Below, piece by piece: positions 38,089 to 48,754 of a stretch of 64,000 bases of DNA; positions within the stretch are counted from its first letter, which is position 1; every line of letters starts with the position of its first letter. The position numbers and the translations under genes are program-made. Under the pieces are notes generated by a model, which was not told the DNA's origin, ran no database searches, and worked only from the letters and a program-made list of their open reading frames with translations. The DNA lies in NCBI RefSeq assembly GCF_029051645.1, contig NZ_JAACFS010000005.1:248001-312000 (forward strand), given 5' to 3'. This DNA comes from Bradyrhizobium sp. CSA112 (GTDB taxonomy: Bacteria; Pseudomonadota; Alphaproteobacteria; Rhizobiales; Xanthobacteraceae).

Positions 38089-39189
38089 ATGGGTTTTATG
38101 ACCGGTAGTTCCGCACAGCAGGCCCCGTATCTCGGCGCCGTCAGATGGTGGCTGATCGCGGTCGCCGCGCTGATTGCGGTCATGGTGCTGGTCGGCGGCG
38201 CCACGCGGCTGACGGAATCCGGATTGTCGATCGTGGAGTGGAAGCCGGTCACCGGCACGTTGCCGCCGCTCAACGAGGCGCAATGGGTGCAGGCGTTCGA
38301 GGGCTACAAGGCCATCCCGCAATACCGCGAACTCAACGCCGGGATGAGTCTTTCGGAGTTCAAGATCATCTTCTGGTGGGAATGGAGCCACCGCCTGTTC
38401 GGGCGCGTGATCGGCGCGGTCTATCTGCTGCCGTTCCTGTATTTCCTGTGGCGCGGCGTGTTGAGCACTGAGCTGAAACGGCGGCTGTGGCTGATCTTCG
38501 CGCTCGGCGCGCTGCAGGGCGCGGTCGGCTGGTGGATGGTCGCGTCGGGCCTGTCGCAACGGACCGAGGTCTCGCAGTATCGTCTGGCGACGCATCTGGT
38601 GCTGGCCCTGATCATTTTTGCCTCGATCGTCTGGACGCTGCGGCGGATGAGCGCGCGTCCGCAGCCCGTTGTCCCGATGCGGCTGAAGCTCTCCGGGGTA
38701 GCTCTGCTCGTCCTGACTTTCATCCAGCTTTATTTTGGCGCGCTGGTCGCCGGCCTGCGGGCGGGCAGGGTCTACAACACCTGGCCCGAGATCGACGGCG
38801 CGTTCATTCCGTCGGCGGCGAGGCTGTGGTTCGAGGAGCCGTGGTGGCGCAATTTGTTTGACAATACGCTCACCGTGCAGTTCGAACATCGCATGACCGC
38901 CTACGCGCTGTTGGTGCTGGCAGTTCTGCATGCGGTCGATGCGGTCCGGTCGCGGGCCGGTACGGCCGTGATCGGCGGCGCGTGGTGGCTGGTGGCGGCG
39001 ATCGTCCTGCAGGCGGTGCTCGGCATTCTCACTTTGCTGCATCAGGTGCCGATCGACCTCGCGCTGGCGCATCAGGCGATGGCTATCGTCGTCTTGAGCC
39101 TTGCGGTTCTGCAGACCGAGCGCCTGGTTGCGCGGCGCACTGAGATCGACCGGCAGAAGCTGGTGATGCCGCTCGGCCAGCACGGCTGA
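38089..39189 (+). CDS. ctaA: heme A synthase
   Basis: The 366-residue COX15/CtaA protein oxidises heme O to heme A for aa3-type cytochrome oxidases. Eight membrane helices are predicted. Conserved heme-ligand histidines are in [33 protein letters not shown] and [12 protein letters not shown]. The MGFMTG start at 38089 (or ATG 38098) precedes the first helix ([18 protein letters not shown]). The longer frame upstream is not hydrophobic and was not used. Confidence 0.94.
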   Translation: MGFMTGSSAQQAPYLGAVRWWLIAVAALIAVMVLVGGATRLTESGLSIVEWKPVTGTLPPLNEAQWVQAFEGYKAIPQYRELNAGMSLSEFKIIFWWEWSHRLFGRVIGAVYLLPFLYFLWRGVLSTELKRRLWLIFALGALQGAVGWWMVASGLSQRTEVSQYRLATHLVLALIIFASIVWTLRRMSARPQPVVPMRLKLSGVALLVLTFIQLYFGALVAGLRAGRVYNTWPEIDGAFIPSAARLWFEEPWWRNLFDNTLTVQFEHRMTAYALLVLAVLHAVDAVRSRAGTAVIGGAWWLVAAIVLQAVLGILTLLHQVPIDLALAHQAMAIVVLSLAVLQTERLVARRTEIDRQKLVMPLGQHG

Positions 39190-39329
39190 AATTGAGTAAT
39201 TCTAATCTGACGCGATTGCTGGAAATCCCCAGTTTGCAGGGCTTTCTTCGCCTTGACGTGTTTGTGTGGCATCGGACCGCTTTACTTGAATGGCCTGCGC
39301 GATAAAACGAGCCAAAACAGGTTCGTTCC

Positions 39330-40142
39330 ATGTCCTCAGCATTCATCCAGGCCGCCGTCATTCTGCTCCGCGAGGGGCTCGAAGCCATGCTCGTGATCGC
39401 AGCGCTAGCGGGCTATCTGACCAAGGCTGGCGCGGGGCACCGCATTCAGGCGCTCTATGGCGGCGCGCTCGTGGCCGTGGGCGCCAGCTTCATTGCGGCC
39501 TGGTTGTTTGCGGTACTGAACTCGGGCGAGCACAGCGACATCCTCGAAGGCGTCATCATTCTCGTCGCCGCCGCGCTGATGCTCTATGTCAGCGGCTGGT
39601 TGATGGTGAAGCAGGATCCACGCGGCTGGCAGGAATATCTCGCCCAGAAGGCAGACCAAGCATTGTCGCAGGACACGGTGTGGGCGGTCGGCGCGCTCGC
39701 CTTCCTGGCGGTGTTCCGCGAAGGCGCCGAAACCGTGCTGTTCATCAACGCGCTAGCGACGACCGAAGGCGGCTGGGGCGGCGGCCTATTCGCCGGCCTT
39801 GCCGCGGCGACGGCAGTCCTTGCCGTGCTGTTCTATTTCATCAACCTGATTGCGCGAAAGCTTCCGCTGCGGCCATTGTTCATCGTCACCTCGGCGTTCC
39901 TGTTCGCGATGGCGATCAAGTTCATCGGCGAGGCCGTGCAGGAGTTCCAAGAACAAGCGATCATTACGGTCACCGACGTCAAGGGCTCGGCATTCCTGAC
40001 CGCGATCGGCCTGAACCCGACGATGGAAGCACTGTCGATCCAAGGCCTGGTGATCCTGTTTGCGCTTGCGACCTATTCGGTGGTCCAGCGCAACAACCGC
40101 CTGATGCGCGAGGACCGCGCCGCAATGCGCGCGGCCGAGTAA
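39330..40142 (+). CDS. FTR1 family high-affinity iron permease
   Basis: A 270-residue protein with about seven membrane helices and the two iron motifs REGLE (LLREGLEAMLVI, residues 12-17) and REGAE (FREGAETVLF, about 131-136). It imports ferric or ferrous iron, probably with partner proteins not present here. An imperfect TTCTAA half-site lies at 39199-39206 and could be an iron-response element, but this is weak. The ATG at 39330 directly precedes the first helix. Confidence 0.9.
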   Translation: MSSAFIQAAVILLREGLEAMLVIAALAGYLTKAGAGHRIQALYGGALVAVGASFIAAWLFAVLNSGEHSDILEGVIILVAAALMLYVSGWLMVKQDPRGWQEYLAQKADQALSQDTVWAVGALAFLAVFREGAETVLFINALATTEGGWGGGLFAGLAAATAVLAVLFYFINLIARKLPLRPLFIVTSAFLFAMAIKFIGEAVQEFQEQAIITVTDVKGSAFLTAIGLNPTMEALSIQGLVILFALATYSVVQRNNRLMREDRAAMRAAE

Positions 40143-40153
40143 TCTGCGGAAAG

Positions 40154-41023
40154 CTACGCTGCCTGCCGATTGAGTCCCAAATGGTCGAGCCCGATATCGA
40201 GCGCGGCTGAGCTGTGGGTCAGCCAGCCGGCGGAAATCAGGTCGACACCGGTCGCGGCGATCGCTCTGGCGGTCTCGGCCGTGATGCGGCCTGAAGCTTC
40301 CGTGATCGCCCGGCCGCCCGTCATCGCCACCGCCTGACGCAGTTCCTCGACCGTCATGTTGTCGAGCAGGACGGCATCCACGCCGATCGCAAGGGCCTGT
40401 TCGAGCTGCGACAGCGTATCGACCTCGACCTCGATCTTGACGAGATGCCCGGCATGCGCTTTTGCGCGCTCGATCGCGGTCCTGACATCGCCGGCGAGCG
40501 CAATATGGTTGTCCTTGATCAGGATAGCGTCGTCGAGGCCGAAGCGGTGATTGCTGCCGCCGCCGGCGCGGACCGCGTATTTTTCCAGCGTGCGCAATCC
40601 CGGCGTGGTCTTGCGGGTGCAGGCGATGCGCGCCTTGGTGCCTTGCGTGGCTGACACCAGCGAGGCCGTCGCGGTGGCGACGCCGCTGAGATGGCAAAGG
40701 AAGTTCAGTGCGGTCCGTTCGCCGGTCAACAGCCCGCGCGCCGGCCCCTCGATCGCGGCGATCACGTCTCCCGGCACAACGATGCTGCCGTCAGGCCGCT
40801 CCGTGGTAAGCCGGATGGCAGGATTCACGAGCTGAAACGCGCACCGCGCGATATCGAGCCCGGCCACAACGCCGGGCTGGCGCGCGCGCAGCACCAGCGA
40901 GGCTTGCCTGTCGGCTGGGACGATCGCATCCGCCGTGATGTCGCCGGCGCGTCCGAGGTCTTCGAGCAGGGCGGTGCGAACCAGCGGCTCGTACATAAGA
41001 GGCAGAAGCGGGGTTAGTGTCAC
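40154..41023 (-). CDS. nadC: nicotinate-nucleotide pyrophosphorylase (QPRTase)
   Basis: This 289-residue enzyme converts quinolinate and PRPP to nicotinate mononucleotide, the last step of de novo pyridine nucleotide synthesis in this operon. Motifs are ALLEDLGRAGDITADAI, CTRKTTPGLRTLEKYAVRAGGGSNHRFGLDDAILIKDNH, and EVEVDTLSQLEQAL. The GTG start overlaps the nadB stop by four bases. Confidence 0.96.
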   Translation of the reverse strand: MTLTPLLPLMYEPLVRTALLEDLGRAGDITADAIVPADRQASLVLRARQPGVVAGLDIARCAFQLVNPAIRLTTERPDGSIVVPGDVIAAIEGPARGLLTGERTALNFLCHLSGVATATASLVSATQGTKARIACTRKTTPGLRTLEKYAVRAGGGSNHRFGLDDAILIKDNHIALAGDVRTAIERAKAHAGHLVKIEVEVDTLSQLEQALAIGVDAVLLDNMTVEELRQAVAMTGGRAITEASGRITAETARAIAATGVDLISAGWLTHSSAALDIGLDHLGLNRQAA

Positions 41024-42569
41024 GGCTGGATACTCCCAACAGACAGAGATCCGGATTCAACAATGTCGCTGGCGGTGTCGAGCGTTTCCGCTAGCGAGAC
41101 GGAAGACGGCATGGCCGAGGGTAGGGTCTCGGGGTAGTCGTTACGGTAGTGGCCGCCACGGCTTTCCTCGCGGCGCCAGGCGGCGATGGCGATCATCAAT
41201 CCCACCAGCGCGGGATCGGAAGCTGCATTTCTGCCATTGGTGATCGGGTAGAGGCTGCGGATCACGCGTTCGATACCGTACCGGTCGCGGAGCACGCCGA
41301 GGCCTTGCGACAGGATCGGCCGCACGGCTGAAGGATCGGATGCAGGCGCAAGCGCGTTGATCGCGCGCGCTTTCAACGCGCTGCGGCTCGCGCCCTGGAT
41401 GCTGTCTGCGACCCACTGGGCGCAGACAATGGCTTCCATCAGTGAATTGCTGGCGAGCCGGTTGGCGCCATGCAGGCCGGTGCGGCTTACCTCGCCGCAG
41501 GCCCAGAGGCCGCTCACGGTGCTGCGGCCTTCGATATCAGCCGATATCCCGCCCATGTGGTAATGCACCGCCGGCCTCACGGGAATCGGATCGGTTGTAG
41601 GATCAATCCCGGCCATTTTGCAGAACGCAGAGATGACGGGATAGCGCTTGGCGAAGTCTTGTCCCGGACGTTTCCGTGCATCGAGGAAGACGCGATGTCC
41701 TTCCGCGCGGCGCCGCCAGACCGCGCGCGCAACGATGTCGCGGGCCGCAAGCTCGGCACCAGGCTGGTCTGCCATGAAGCGTTGCCCGGTGTCGTCGATC
41801 AGGATCGCGCCGTCGCCGCGCACGGCCTCGGTCACCAGCGGCATCGGGCGTGACGGCCCGTCGAAGGCGGTTGGGTGAAACTGGATGAACTCGAGATCGG
41901 AGAGCAGTGCCCCCGCACGTGCCGCGAGCGCAAGTCCTTGGCCGTAACAGCCACTGGGGTTGGTACTGTCGAGAAACAGGCCGCCAATACCGCCCGTTGC
42001 GAGTACGACGCGAGCGGTGTCGATCACGAACGCGCCCTGCGCGTTCACGGCAAGCACGCCCCTGATGGAGTTGTCTTCGACGATCAGGCTCCGCGCCTCG
42101 ACACCTTCAAGCAGGGTAACCGATGGACAGCGGCGCACCACTGCGATCAGCGCGCGCATGATCTCGCGCCCGGTGCCGTCGCCGGTGGCGTGCACGATGC
42201 GGTTACGGCTGTGTGCGGCTTCGAGGCCAAGCCGCCAGCCGCCGTCGCGACGCCGGTCGAAGGCGACGCCGAGCCTTGCGAGGTGCTCGACGGCCGCGGG
42301 TGCTGCGTGGATGATCTTGCGTGCGACCACTTCATCGCAAAGCCCCGCGCCTGCGGCCAGCGTATCGGCGAGGTGCAGGGCAGGGTCGTCATCGTCGCCC
42401 ATCGCCGCGGCAAGCCCACCTTGCGCCCACAGGCTCGATGCTTCAGCGCCAAGCGGCGCCTTCGACAGCAGCACGACCGGCTCGGGTGCCAATTGGAGCG
42501 CGGTCATCAATCCGGCTGCGCCGCCGCCGATGATGATGGGACGGTTGGCCAGCGCTGAAATCTCCGTGC

Positions 42570-42573
<4 letters not shown>
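41020..42573 (-). CDS. nadB: L-aspartate oxidase
   Basis: The 517-residue flavoenzyme oxidises aspartate to iminoaspartate for quinolinate synthesis. The FAD fingerprint [14 protein letters not shown] is at the N-terminus. Succinate-dehydrogenase-type motifs ([59 protein letters not shown]) are intact. The ATG at 42573 overlaps the nadA stop by four bases. Confidence 0.96.
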
Positions 42574-43556
<983 letters not shown>

Positions 43557-43557
43557 T

Positions 43558-43576
43558 TATACTCTCCTTGAGTATA
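43558..43576 (-). promoter_or_regulatory. NrtR-type operator O1 overlapping the nadA ribosome binding site
   Basis: On the coding strand it reads TATACTC-AAGGA-GAGTATA, a perfect 7-base inverted repeat. The AAGGAG Shine-Dalgarno sequence of nadA is in its centre, two bases from the ATG. It likely binds NrtR encoded directly upstream and could also form an RNA hairpin exposing the SD in its loop. Confidence 0.7.
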
Positions 43577-43584
43577 TCTTGGCT

Positions 43585-43603
43585 TATACTTATCCTGAGC
43601 ATA
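43585..43603 (-). promoter_or_regulatory. second NrtR-type operator O2
   Basis: On the coding strand it reads TATGCTCAGGATAAGTATA, an imperfect copy of O1 with its centre 27 bases upstream. It covers the -10 region and spacer of the likely nad promoter. Confidence 0.55.
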
Positions 43604-43614
43604 ATCGATGTCAA
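43587..43614 (-). promoter_or_regulatory. likely nadABC promoter
   Basis: On the minus strand TTGACA (43614-43609) is followed after 16 bases by TAAGTA (43592-43587). The -35 box overlaps the nrtR stop codon, and O2 overlaps the -10 box, as expected for repression of this promoter. Confidence 0.45.
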
Positions 43615-44567
43615 GTGCGCGAGAGCGGGAGCTTGGTTCCGGCGATCGCCCGTTCCGCCAGCACGGCATGGCGGAACCGGAATAATTTGGCCGGGCGACC
43701 GACAGTGTCGGCGGCGATTGCGCCAGTTTCCTCAACGAGTTGTTGCTGCTCGATCAGGCGGCGAAAATTCTGCTTGTGCACCAGCCGGCCTGCAAGCGCC
43801 TCAACGCTGCGTTGCAATTGCAGCAGGGTGAATTCCGCCGGCATCAGTTCAAACACCACGGGACGGTATTTGATTTTGGCGCGCAGCCTCGCGATGCCGG
43901 TCGCGAGAATCCGGCGATGATCTCCGATCATTTGCCTGCCAGGGATGACGGCAGTGGCATCTGCCCCGTCACGCACCGCTTCCGGGATCAGGCCCGCCTC
44001 ATAGAGCAGCTCATAGCGCTGCAACACCAGTTCCTCGTTCCAGTCGCGCTCGTCGAGACCAAACGTAATGGTGGCGCGCTGCCAGCGTTCGCGCTGCAGG
44101 GCCGTGGTCGCGGCGGATTTCGCCCACGCCCGCAGGCGGGACGCCAATGTCTTCGCCAGCGATGCGGGTAGACCGGCCCGGCGGTCCTCCCAAGGGAAAT
44201 ACTCGTACCAGCCGGACCAATGCGCCTCAAAGCCCTGGCCGACCTTGTCTTCGCGGGTCAGGCCCAGATAGCTGATCGAGATCGAATGCGGCGACTTGGT
44301 ATCTCCGGCCCGCCCGCGATCGGCGAAAGTGTAGAGCTGCTCGACATAGCCGAGCGGATGGCCGGTCTGCGCCTCGACCCACGCCCGCAATCCCATCTGC
44401 AGCGAGCGGTGCGTAAATTCGAACGGGCCGCTCGGCAGCGCGCCGTCGTTTGCGATGGTCATGATCTTGGGCTCGCCGTCGGTGACGGCAACAAGGACGG
44501 CGACCAGATCCGCCGTGATAGCGTTGGCAGCGCCCGTCTTGCTGGTTTTCCGCAGTGCCCCTGCCAC
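43611..44567 (-). CDS. nrtR: NrtR, Nudix-related regulator of NAD synthesis
   Basis: A 318-residue protein with an N-terminal Nudix-like domain (about 20-150) and a C-terminal winged helix (FELMPAEFTLLQLQRSVEALAG, then NFRRLIEQQQLVEETG). The Nudix box is degenerate (LRAWVEAQTG replaces REUxEExGU), consistent with sensing ADP-ribose rather than hydrolysis, as known for NrtR. It starts with GTG, lies directly upstream of nadABC in the same direction, and two operator-like palindromes occupy the junction. Confidence 0.88.
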   Translation of the reverse strand: MAGALRKTSKTGAANAITADLVAVLVAVTDGEPKIMTIANDGALPSGPFEFTHRSLQMGLRAWVEAQTGHPLGYVEQLYTFADRGRAGDTKSPHSISISYLGLTREDKVGQGFEAHWSGWYEYFPWEDRRAGLPASLAKTLASRLRAWAKSAATTALQRERWQRATITFGLDERDWNEELVLQRYELLYEAGLIPEAVRDGADATAVIPGRQMIGDHRRILATGIARLRAKIKYRPVVFELMPAEFTLLQLQRSVEALAGRLVHKQNFRRLIEQQQLVEETGAIAADTVGRPAKLFRFRHAVLAERAIAGTKLPLSRT

Positions 44568-44603
44568 GTCGGTCGTCCGTCTCCGTTATTGGCTAATGCG
44601 CGT

Positions 44604-45041
44604 TTAGCAATATCCGTACACGCCGCAAGCGTACGGCAAACGGTTCCAATAGGGACCATAGGACGGGCCGCCGTAGTAGGGGCCGTCGTAGCTGTAGGAA
44701 TGGTTGGTTCCGTAATAGCCGGGCAGCGTCGATGAGCCCGGCAGCAGCGGTGTGCCGTAGACGCGCGGCGCATAGGGCACAACGCCCACCGGCGTGAACA
44801 GCACGTCGGGATCCTCTTCCTCGACCACCAGCGTGCGGCCGCGCCGCACGTAGAGCGGTGCAGCAGCAGGCGCGACGGTCGTTCGGTACTTGTAGTGCGG
44901 TCGCGGAAGGCCGGGCGGCAATTGGCTTGCCGCTCGAACCGTAACGCTCTTGGTAGCGCTCTTGGGAGCAGGGGTGCCGTCGGCGGCGGCAGTGCCGATC
45001 GCGAAAATCGCGACCAGAAATGGCATCATCCAGCGCAGCAT
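44604..45041 (-). CDS. exported hypothetical protein, proline/tyrosine-rich
   Basis: A 145-residue protein with a signal peptide (residues 1-20, MLRWMMPFLVAIFAIGTAAA). The mature part is rich in Pro, Tyr, Gly and Val (VVPYAPRVYGTPLLPGSSTLPGYYG and GPYYGGPSYGPYW) and ends with CGVYGYC, which has two cysteines that could form a disulfide. No family is recognised. It is probably periplasmic or on the surface. Repeats lie upstream. Confidence 0.65.
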   Translation of the reverse strand: MLRWMMPFLVAIFAIGTAAADGTPAPKSATKSVTVRAASQLPPGLPRPHYKYRTTVAPAAAPLYVRRGRTLVVEEEDPDVLFTPVGVVPYAPRVYGTPLLPGSSTLPGYYGTNHSYSYDGPYYGGPSYGPYWNRLPYACGVYGYC

Positions 45042-45128
45042 CGTTGGCTCCGAATCATCGAGGGCGGCTCAGCGCCACTTTATGCCGGAATGAGCGTTAA
45101 CGAGAGGCTTGTCGTTTCGGGCTGATCC

Positions 45129-45209
45129 CGTCATTCCGGGGTGGTCCGAAGGACCAGACCCGGAATCTCGAGATTCCGGGTTCGATGCTGCGCATCGCCC
45201 CGGAATGAC
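45129..45209. repeat. palindromic repeat, GTCATTCCGGGG family
   Basis: It begins CGTCATTCCGGGG and ends CCCCGGAATGAC, with a central perfect palindrome CCCGGAATCTCGAGATTCCGGG. A second copy is at 47248-47326. It lies six bases from the metY stop. Confidence 0.85.
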
Positions 45210-45214
45210 AGTCA

Positions 45215-46495
45215 TCACGCACCAAGCGCCTGCTCTAAATCCGCGATCAGATCTTCCTTGTCCTCGATGCCAATCGACAGGCGCACAACATCGGGCGCGG
45301 CGCCGGATCTCACCTTGGCGGCGTCGTCGAGCTGGCTGTGCGTGGTCGACGCCGGGTGAATCACCAGCGAACGCGTGTCGCCGACATTGGCGAGATGCGA
45401 GAACAGTTTCAGGTTCGACACCAGGTTGACGCCGGCGTCGTAGCCGCCCCTCAGGCTAAAGGTGAATACTGCACCGGCGCCCTTCGGCGCGTATTTGCGT
45501 GCGAGCTTGTTGTACTTGTCGCTGGCGAGGCCGGCATAGTTCACCGACGCCACGGCAGAATGGCCGGCAAGGAATTCCGCGACCGCCTTGGCATTCTCGC
45601 AATGCTTCTGCATGCGCAGCGGCAGCGTCTCGATACCAGTCAGGATCATGAAGGCGTTAAACGGGGACAGCGCCGGACCGAGGTCGCGCAAGCCCAGCAC
45701 GCGGCAGGCGATCGCGAAGGCGAAATTGCCGAAGGTCTCCTGGATCCTGATGCCGTGATATTCCGGCCGCGGCTCGCTCAGCATCGGATACTTATTGTCC
45801 TTCGACCAGTCGAAGGTGCCGCCGTCGACGATGATGCCGCCGAGCGAATTGCCGTGGCCGCCGAGAAACTTCGTGAGCGAATGCACGACGATATCGGCGC
45901 CGTGGTCGATCGGACGGATCAGATAGGGCGTCGCCAGCGTGTTGTCGACGATCAGCGGCACGCCGGCCTTGCGGGCCACTTCCGCGATTGGCTCGATGTC
46001 GGTGATGCTGCCGGCGGGGTTGGCGATCGATTCGATGAAGATCGCCTTGGTGCGCGGCGTCACAGCGCGCTCGAAACTGGCGATATCGTCGGGGTCGGCC
46101 CAAGCCACGTTCCAGCCGAAGCTCTTGAATGCATGCGTGAACTGGTTGATCGAGCCGCCATAGAGTTTTCGCGCGGCGATGAACTCGTCGCCCGGCATCA
46201 ACAATTGCTGCAGTACGACAACCTGCGCCGCGTGCCCGGAGGCGACCGCGAGTGCTGCGGTGCCGCCTTCCAGCGCGGCTATGCGCTCTTCCAGCACGGC
46301 GGTGGTTGGATTGCCGATGCGGGTATAGATGTTGCCGAACGCCTGCAGCCCAAACAGCGAGGCGGCGTGGTCGGCATCGTTGAACACGAAGGACGTGGTC
46401 TGATAGATCGGCGTCACCCGCGCGCCGGTGGTGGGATCGGGCTGCGCGCCGGCATGCACGGCAAGGGTCGAAAATCCCGGGAGACGGTCGGTCAT
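45215..46495 (-). CDS. metY: O-acetylhomoserine sulfhydrylase-like aminocarboxypropyltransferase
   Basis: The 426-residue PLP enzyme of the Cys/Met metabolism family makes homocysteine from O-acetylhomoserine and sulfide, or methionine with methanethiol. The PLP lysine is Lys 209 in VVHSLTKFLGGHGNSLGG. YTRIGNPTTAVLEERIAALEGG and the conserved RIGNPT motif are present. The ATG at 46495 is preceded by an AGGAC site. I looked for a SAM-II riboswitch upstream and did not find a convincing one. Confidence 0.93.
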   Translation of the reverse strand: MTDRLPGFSTLAVHAGAQPDPTTGARVTPIYQTTSFVFNDADHAASLFGLQAFGNIYTRIGNPTTAVLEERIAALEGGTAALAVASGHAAQVVVLQQLLMPGDEFIAARKLYGGSINQFTHAFKSFGWNVAWADPDDIASFERAVTPRTKAIFIESIANPAGSITDIEPIAEVARKAGVPLIVDNTLATPYLIRPIDHGADIVVHSLTKFLGGHGNSLGGIIVDGGTFDWSKDNKYPMLSEPRPEYHGIRIQETFGNFAFAIACRVLGLRDLGPALSPFNAFMILTGIETLPLRMQKHCENAKAVAEFLAGHSAVASVNYAGLASDKYNKLARKYAPKGAGAVFTFSLRGGYDAGVNLVSNLKLFSHLANVGDTRSLVIHPASTTHSQLDDAAKVRSGAAPDVVRLSIGIEDKEDLIADLEQALGA

Positions 46496-46648
46496 TCTTT
46501 GCGTCCTGTTCGTTTGACTTGCTCGAAATGCGCTGAAGATGCTGATGGCAGGCGGGTCCGCCGTCAAGGCGAGGCGTTCACATGTGGCGGATTGGAAACG
46601 GGCCTGCTTCGTTAGGCCGCGACTTCGGAATAATCGTTTCTCATTGCG

Positions 46649-47233
46649 CTACGTCGGCTCGCTTTTGTTCTTTGCGGCGCGATCCGATGCCGCCGTCGCG
46701 CCGCCGCCGACGCTCATCCGGTTCAGAGAGAGCCGCATGCCCTGCGTCGGGATAGGCGCGCGCTTCGAACTCAGCGTACGCGAGTTGACTCCCATCCATG
46801 AAATTTCCGACGACAGCCGTCCATACTCGATCTTCGGACAGCGGTTCATCACGACCTTGAGGCCGGCGGCTTCGGCCTTCTCGGCGGCCGCGTCGTCGCG
46901 CGCGCCGAGTTGCATCCAGATCACTTTCGGCGGCGGCGACAATGTCAGGGCCTCGTCGACAACAGGCATGATGTGGCTGGAATTACGGAAGATGTCGATC
47001 ATGTCGACGGGATGGCCGATATCCGCCAGCGAGGCGACGAAGGGCTTGCCGAGCAGGCTCTTGCCGACATGGCCTGGATTGACCGGAATCATGTCGTAGC
47101 CGCGCTGCGCCAGATATTTGAAGGCGAAGTAGCTCGGCCGCACATTGACCGGCGACGCGCCGACCATTGCGATCGATTTCACGGAGTTGAGGATGCCGCG
47201 GATGTAATTGTCGTCGTAGGCGTCGTGGTTCAT
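46649..47233 (-). CDS. CoA-binding (YccU-like) domain protein
   Basis: A 194-residue protein with a Rossmann-type CoA-binding domain: KSIAMVGASPVNVRPSYFAFKYLAQRGYDMIPVNPG, the strand DMIDIFRNSSHIMPVVDEAL, and VIWMQLGARDDAAAEKAEAAGLKVVMNRCPKIEYGRL. Small members of this family are about 140-150 residues; this one has an extra basic tail of about 45 residues with no known motif. The function is unknown. Confidence 0.85.
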   Translation of the reverse strand: MNHDAYDDNYIRGILNSVKSIAMVGASPVNVRPSYFAFKYLAQRGYDMIPVNPGHVGKSLLGKPFVASLADIGHPVDMIDIFRNSSHIMPVVDEALTLSPPPKVIWMQLGARDDAAAEKAEAAGLKVVMNRCPKIEYGRLSSEISWMGVNSRTLSSKRAPIPTQGMRLSLNRMSVGGGATAASDRAAKNKSEPT

Positions 47234-47247
47234 CTTCTATCCGGCTG

Positions 47248-47326
47248 GTCATTCCGGGGCGATGCAAAGCATCGAACCCGGAATCTCGAGATTCCGGGTT
47301 CTCGCTTCGCGAGCCCCGGAATGACG
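47248..47326. repeat. palindromic repeat, GTCATTCCGGGG family, second copy
   Basis: It begins GTCATTCCGGGGC and ends GCCCCGGAATGACG, with the same central GGAATCTCGAGATTCC core as the copy at 45129. It lies between the CoA-binding and enoyl-CoA hydratase genes. Confidence 0.85.
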
Positions 47327-47343
47327 ACGCAGAAATTGCGTCG

Positions 47344-48168
47344 TCACTTGTCCTGCCACTTCGGCTCGCGCCTCTCGATGAAGGCGCCGATGCCTTCCTC
47401 GGCGTCGCGCGCCATCATGTTCTCGGTCATCACTTCCGCCGCATAGCGGTAGGCGTCGGCAAGGCTCATTTCAGCCTGGCGGTAGAACGCCTCCTTGCCG
47501 AGCTTAACCGTATAGGCGGATTTGAGCGCGACCTTTTGCGCCAGCGCGATCGCCGCATCGCGTTCGGTGCCGGCGGGCACGACGCGGTTGACGAGGCCGA
47601 TATTCTTCGCCGTCGTCGCCGAAATCGGCTCGCCGGTCAGCAGCATTTCCATCGCCTGCTTGCGCGGGATGTTGCGCGACAGCGCCACCATGGGCGTCGA
47701 ACAGAACAGACCGATATCGACGCCGGGGGTGGCGAAGCCTGCAGCCTCGGAGGCGACCGCGAGATCGCAGCTCGCCACGAGCTGGCAGCCGGCGGCGGTT
47801 GCGATGCCTTGCACGGCAGCGACGACAGGCTTCGGCAGATGCACGACAGCCTGCATCATCGCACTGCAGGCGTTCATGATGTGCCCAAAATAGGCGCGGC
47901 CGCGATCGGCATCGCTGCGGCGTGCGGTCAGTTCCTTCATGTCGTGGCCCGCGGAGAAGGCCGGACCGTTGGCTGCGATGACGACGGCGCGGACGCTGTT
48001 GTCGTCATGGATTTCGTTCAGCGCGCCGTGCAGCTCGGCGATCAGGCCCTCCGACAGGCTATTGCGCGCCGCCGGCCGGTTGAGGGTGAGCAGGCGGATG
48101 CTGCCGACGTTTTCCTGCAGCAGGATCGGAGGTTGCGGCGTCGGTGCGCGAGCAGTCTGGGCGGGCAT
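47344..48168 (-). CDS. enoyl-CoA hydratase
   Basis: A 274-residue crotonase-superfamily enzyme. The oxyanion hole motif is in GPAFSAGHDMKEL (about 72-84) and the second loop in GIATAAGCQLVASCDLAVAS (about 126-145), with the acidic residue region at DIGLFCSTPMV. It hydrates enoyl-CoA in fatty acid oxidation or a related path. The ATG at 48168 gives MPAQTARAPTPQ; a longer upstream frame is not supported. Confidence 0.88.
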   Translation of the reverse strand: MPAQTARAPTPQPPILLQENVGSIRLLTLNRPAARNSLSEGLIAELHGALNEIHDDNSVRAVVIAANGPAFSAGHDMKELTARRSDADRGRAYFGHIMNACSAMMQAVVHLPKPVVAAVQGIATAAGCQLVASCDLAVASEAAGFATPGVDIGLFCSTPMVALSRNIPRKQAMEMLLTGEPISATTAKNIGLVNRVVPAGTERDAAIALAQKVALKSAYTVKLGKEAFYRQAEMSLADAYRYAAEVMTENMMARDAEEGIGAFIERREPKWQDK

Positions 48169-48253
48169 CTCTGAGGTTTCCACTCCAAGATTTTCATTTG
48201 GGTTTTGATGACAACCTAATGTAACAGGCGCTCTGATGCGAGGGCAGGGTGGC

Positions 48254-48682
48254 ATGGCGGCAGCGAAAATGAGCGTGGCTGAGCTGGAGAAGTTCCTCCG
48301 CGAGGAATTTCCGCAGGCCTTCAGCGACGGTGACATCACCATCGAGAGCGCCGACGGCGAAACCTGCCTGCTGCGGCGGCGCTATGACGAGCGGATGCTG
48401 CGTCCAGGCGGCACAGTGTCGGGGCCGACGCTGATGGCGATGGCCGATTTCGCGATGTATGTGGTGCTGCTCTCGGCGATCGGCCCGGTGGGACTGGCGG
48501 TAACGACCAACCTCAACATCAATTTCCTGCGTAAGGGCCTACCAGGCCAGGACGTGCTGGCGGCAGCACGCCTCCTGAAGCTCGGCAAGCGGCTTGCGGT
48601 CGGCGAGGTCAACCTGCTGTCGGGCTCGTCGCCCGATCCGATCGCCCATGTGACGGCGACCTATTCCATTCCAAATACGTGA
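48254..48682 (+). CDS. PaaI-type hotdog thioesterase
   Basis: The 142-residue hotdog-fold acyl-CoA thioesterase shows MLRPGGTVSGPTLMAMADFAMYVVLL (with the Asp of the PaaI active site, D in MADFA) and AVTTNLNINFLRK. The ATG at 48254 has GAGGG upstream; 48236 is an alternative. It is divergent from the enoyl-CoA hydratase, so the two may be functionally linked. Confidence 0.85.
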   Translation: MAAAKMSVAELEKFLREEFPQAFSDGDITIESADGETCLLRRRYDERMLRPGGTVSGPTLMAMADFAMYVVLLSAIGPVGLAVTTNLNINFLRKGLPGQDVLAAARLLKLGKRLAVGEVNLLSGSSPDPIAHVTATYSIPNT

Positions 48683-48754
48683 GGTTTTTAGCGGTAACAT
48701 TACACCATATTTATAAGATACTGTTTTTACAGGATTTATTTGTGTGTCTTGGCG

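Noticed and set aside
39193..39206. Iron-control (Irr/ICE-like) box before the FTR1 gene
   Set aside because: Only one TTCTAA half-site is good. The other half deviates too much to call.
46480..46560. Possible SAM-II riboswitch before metY
   Set aside because: AAGTCAAACG-like fragments recall the SAM-II core, but the paired elements and conserved order are missing by eye. A covariance model search would decide.
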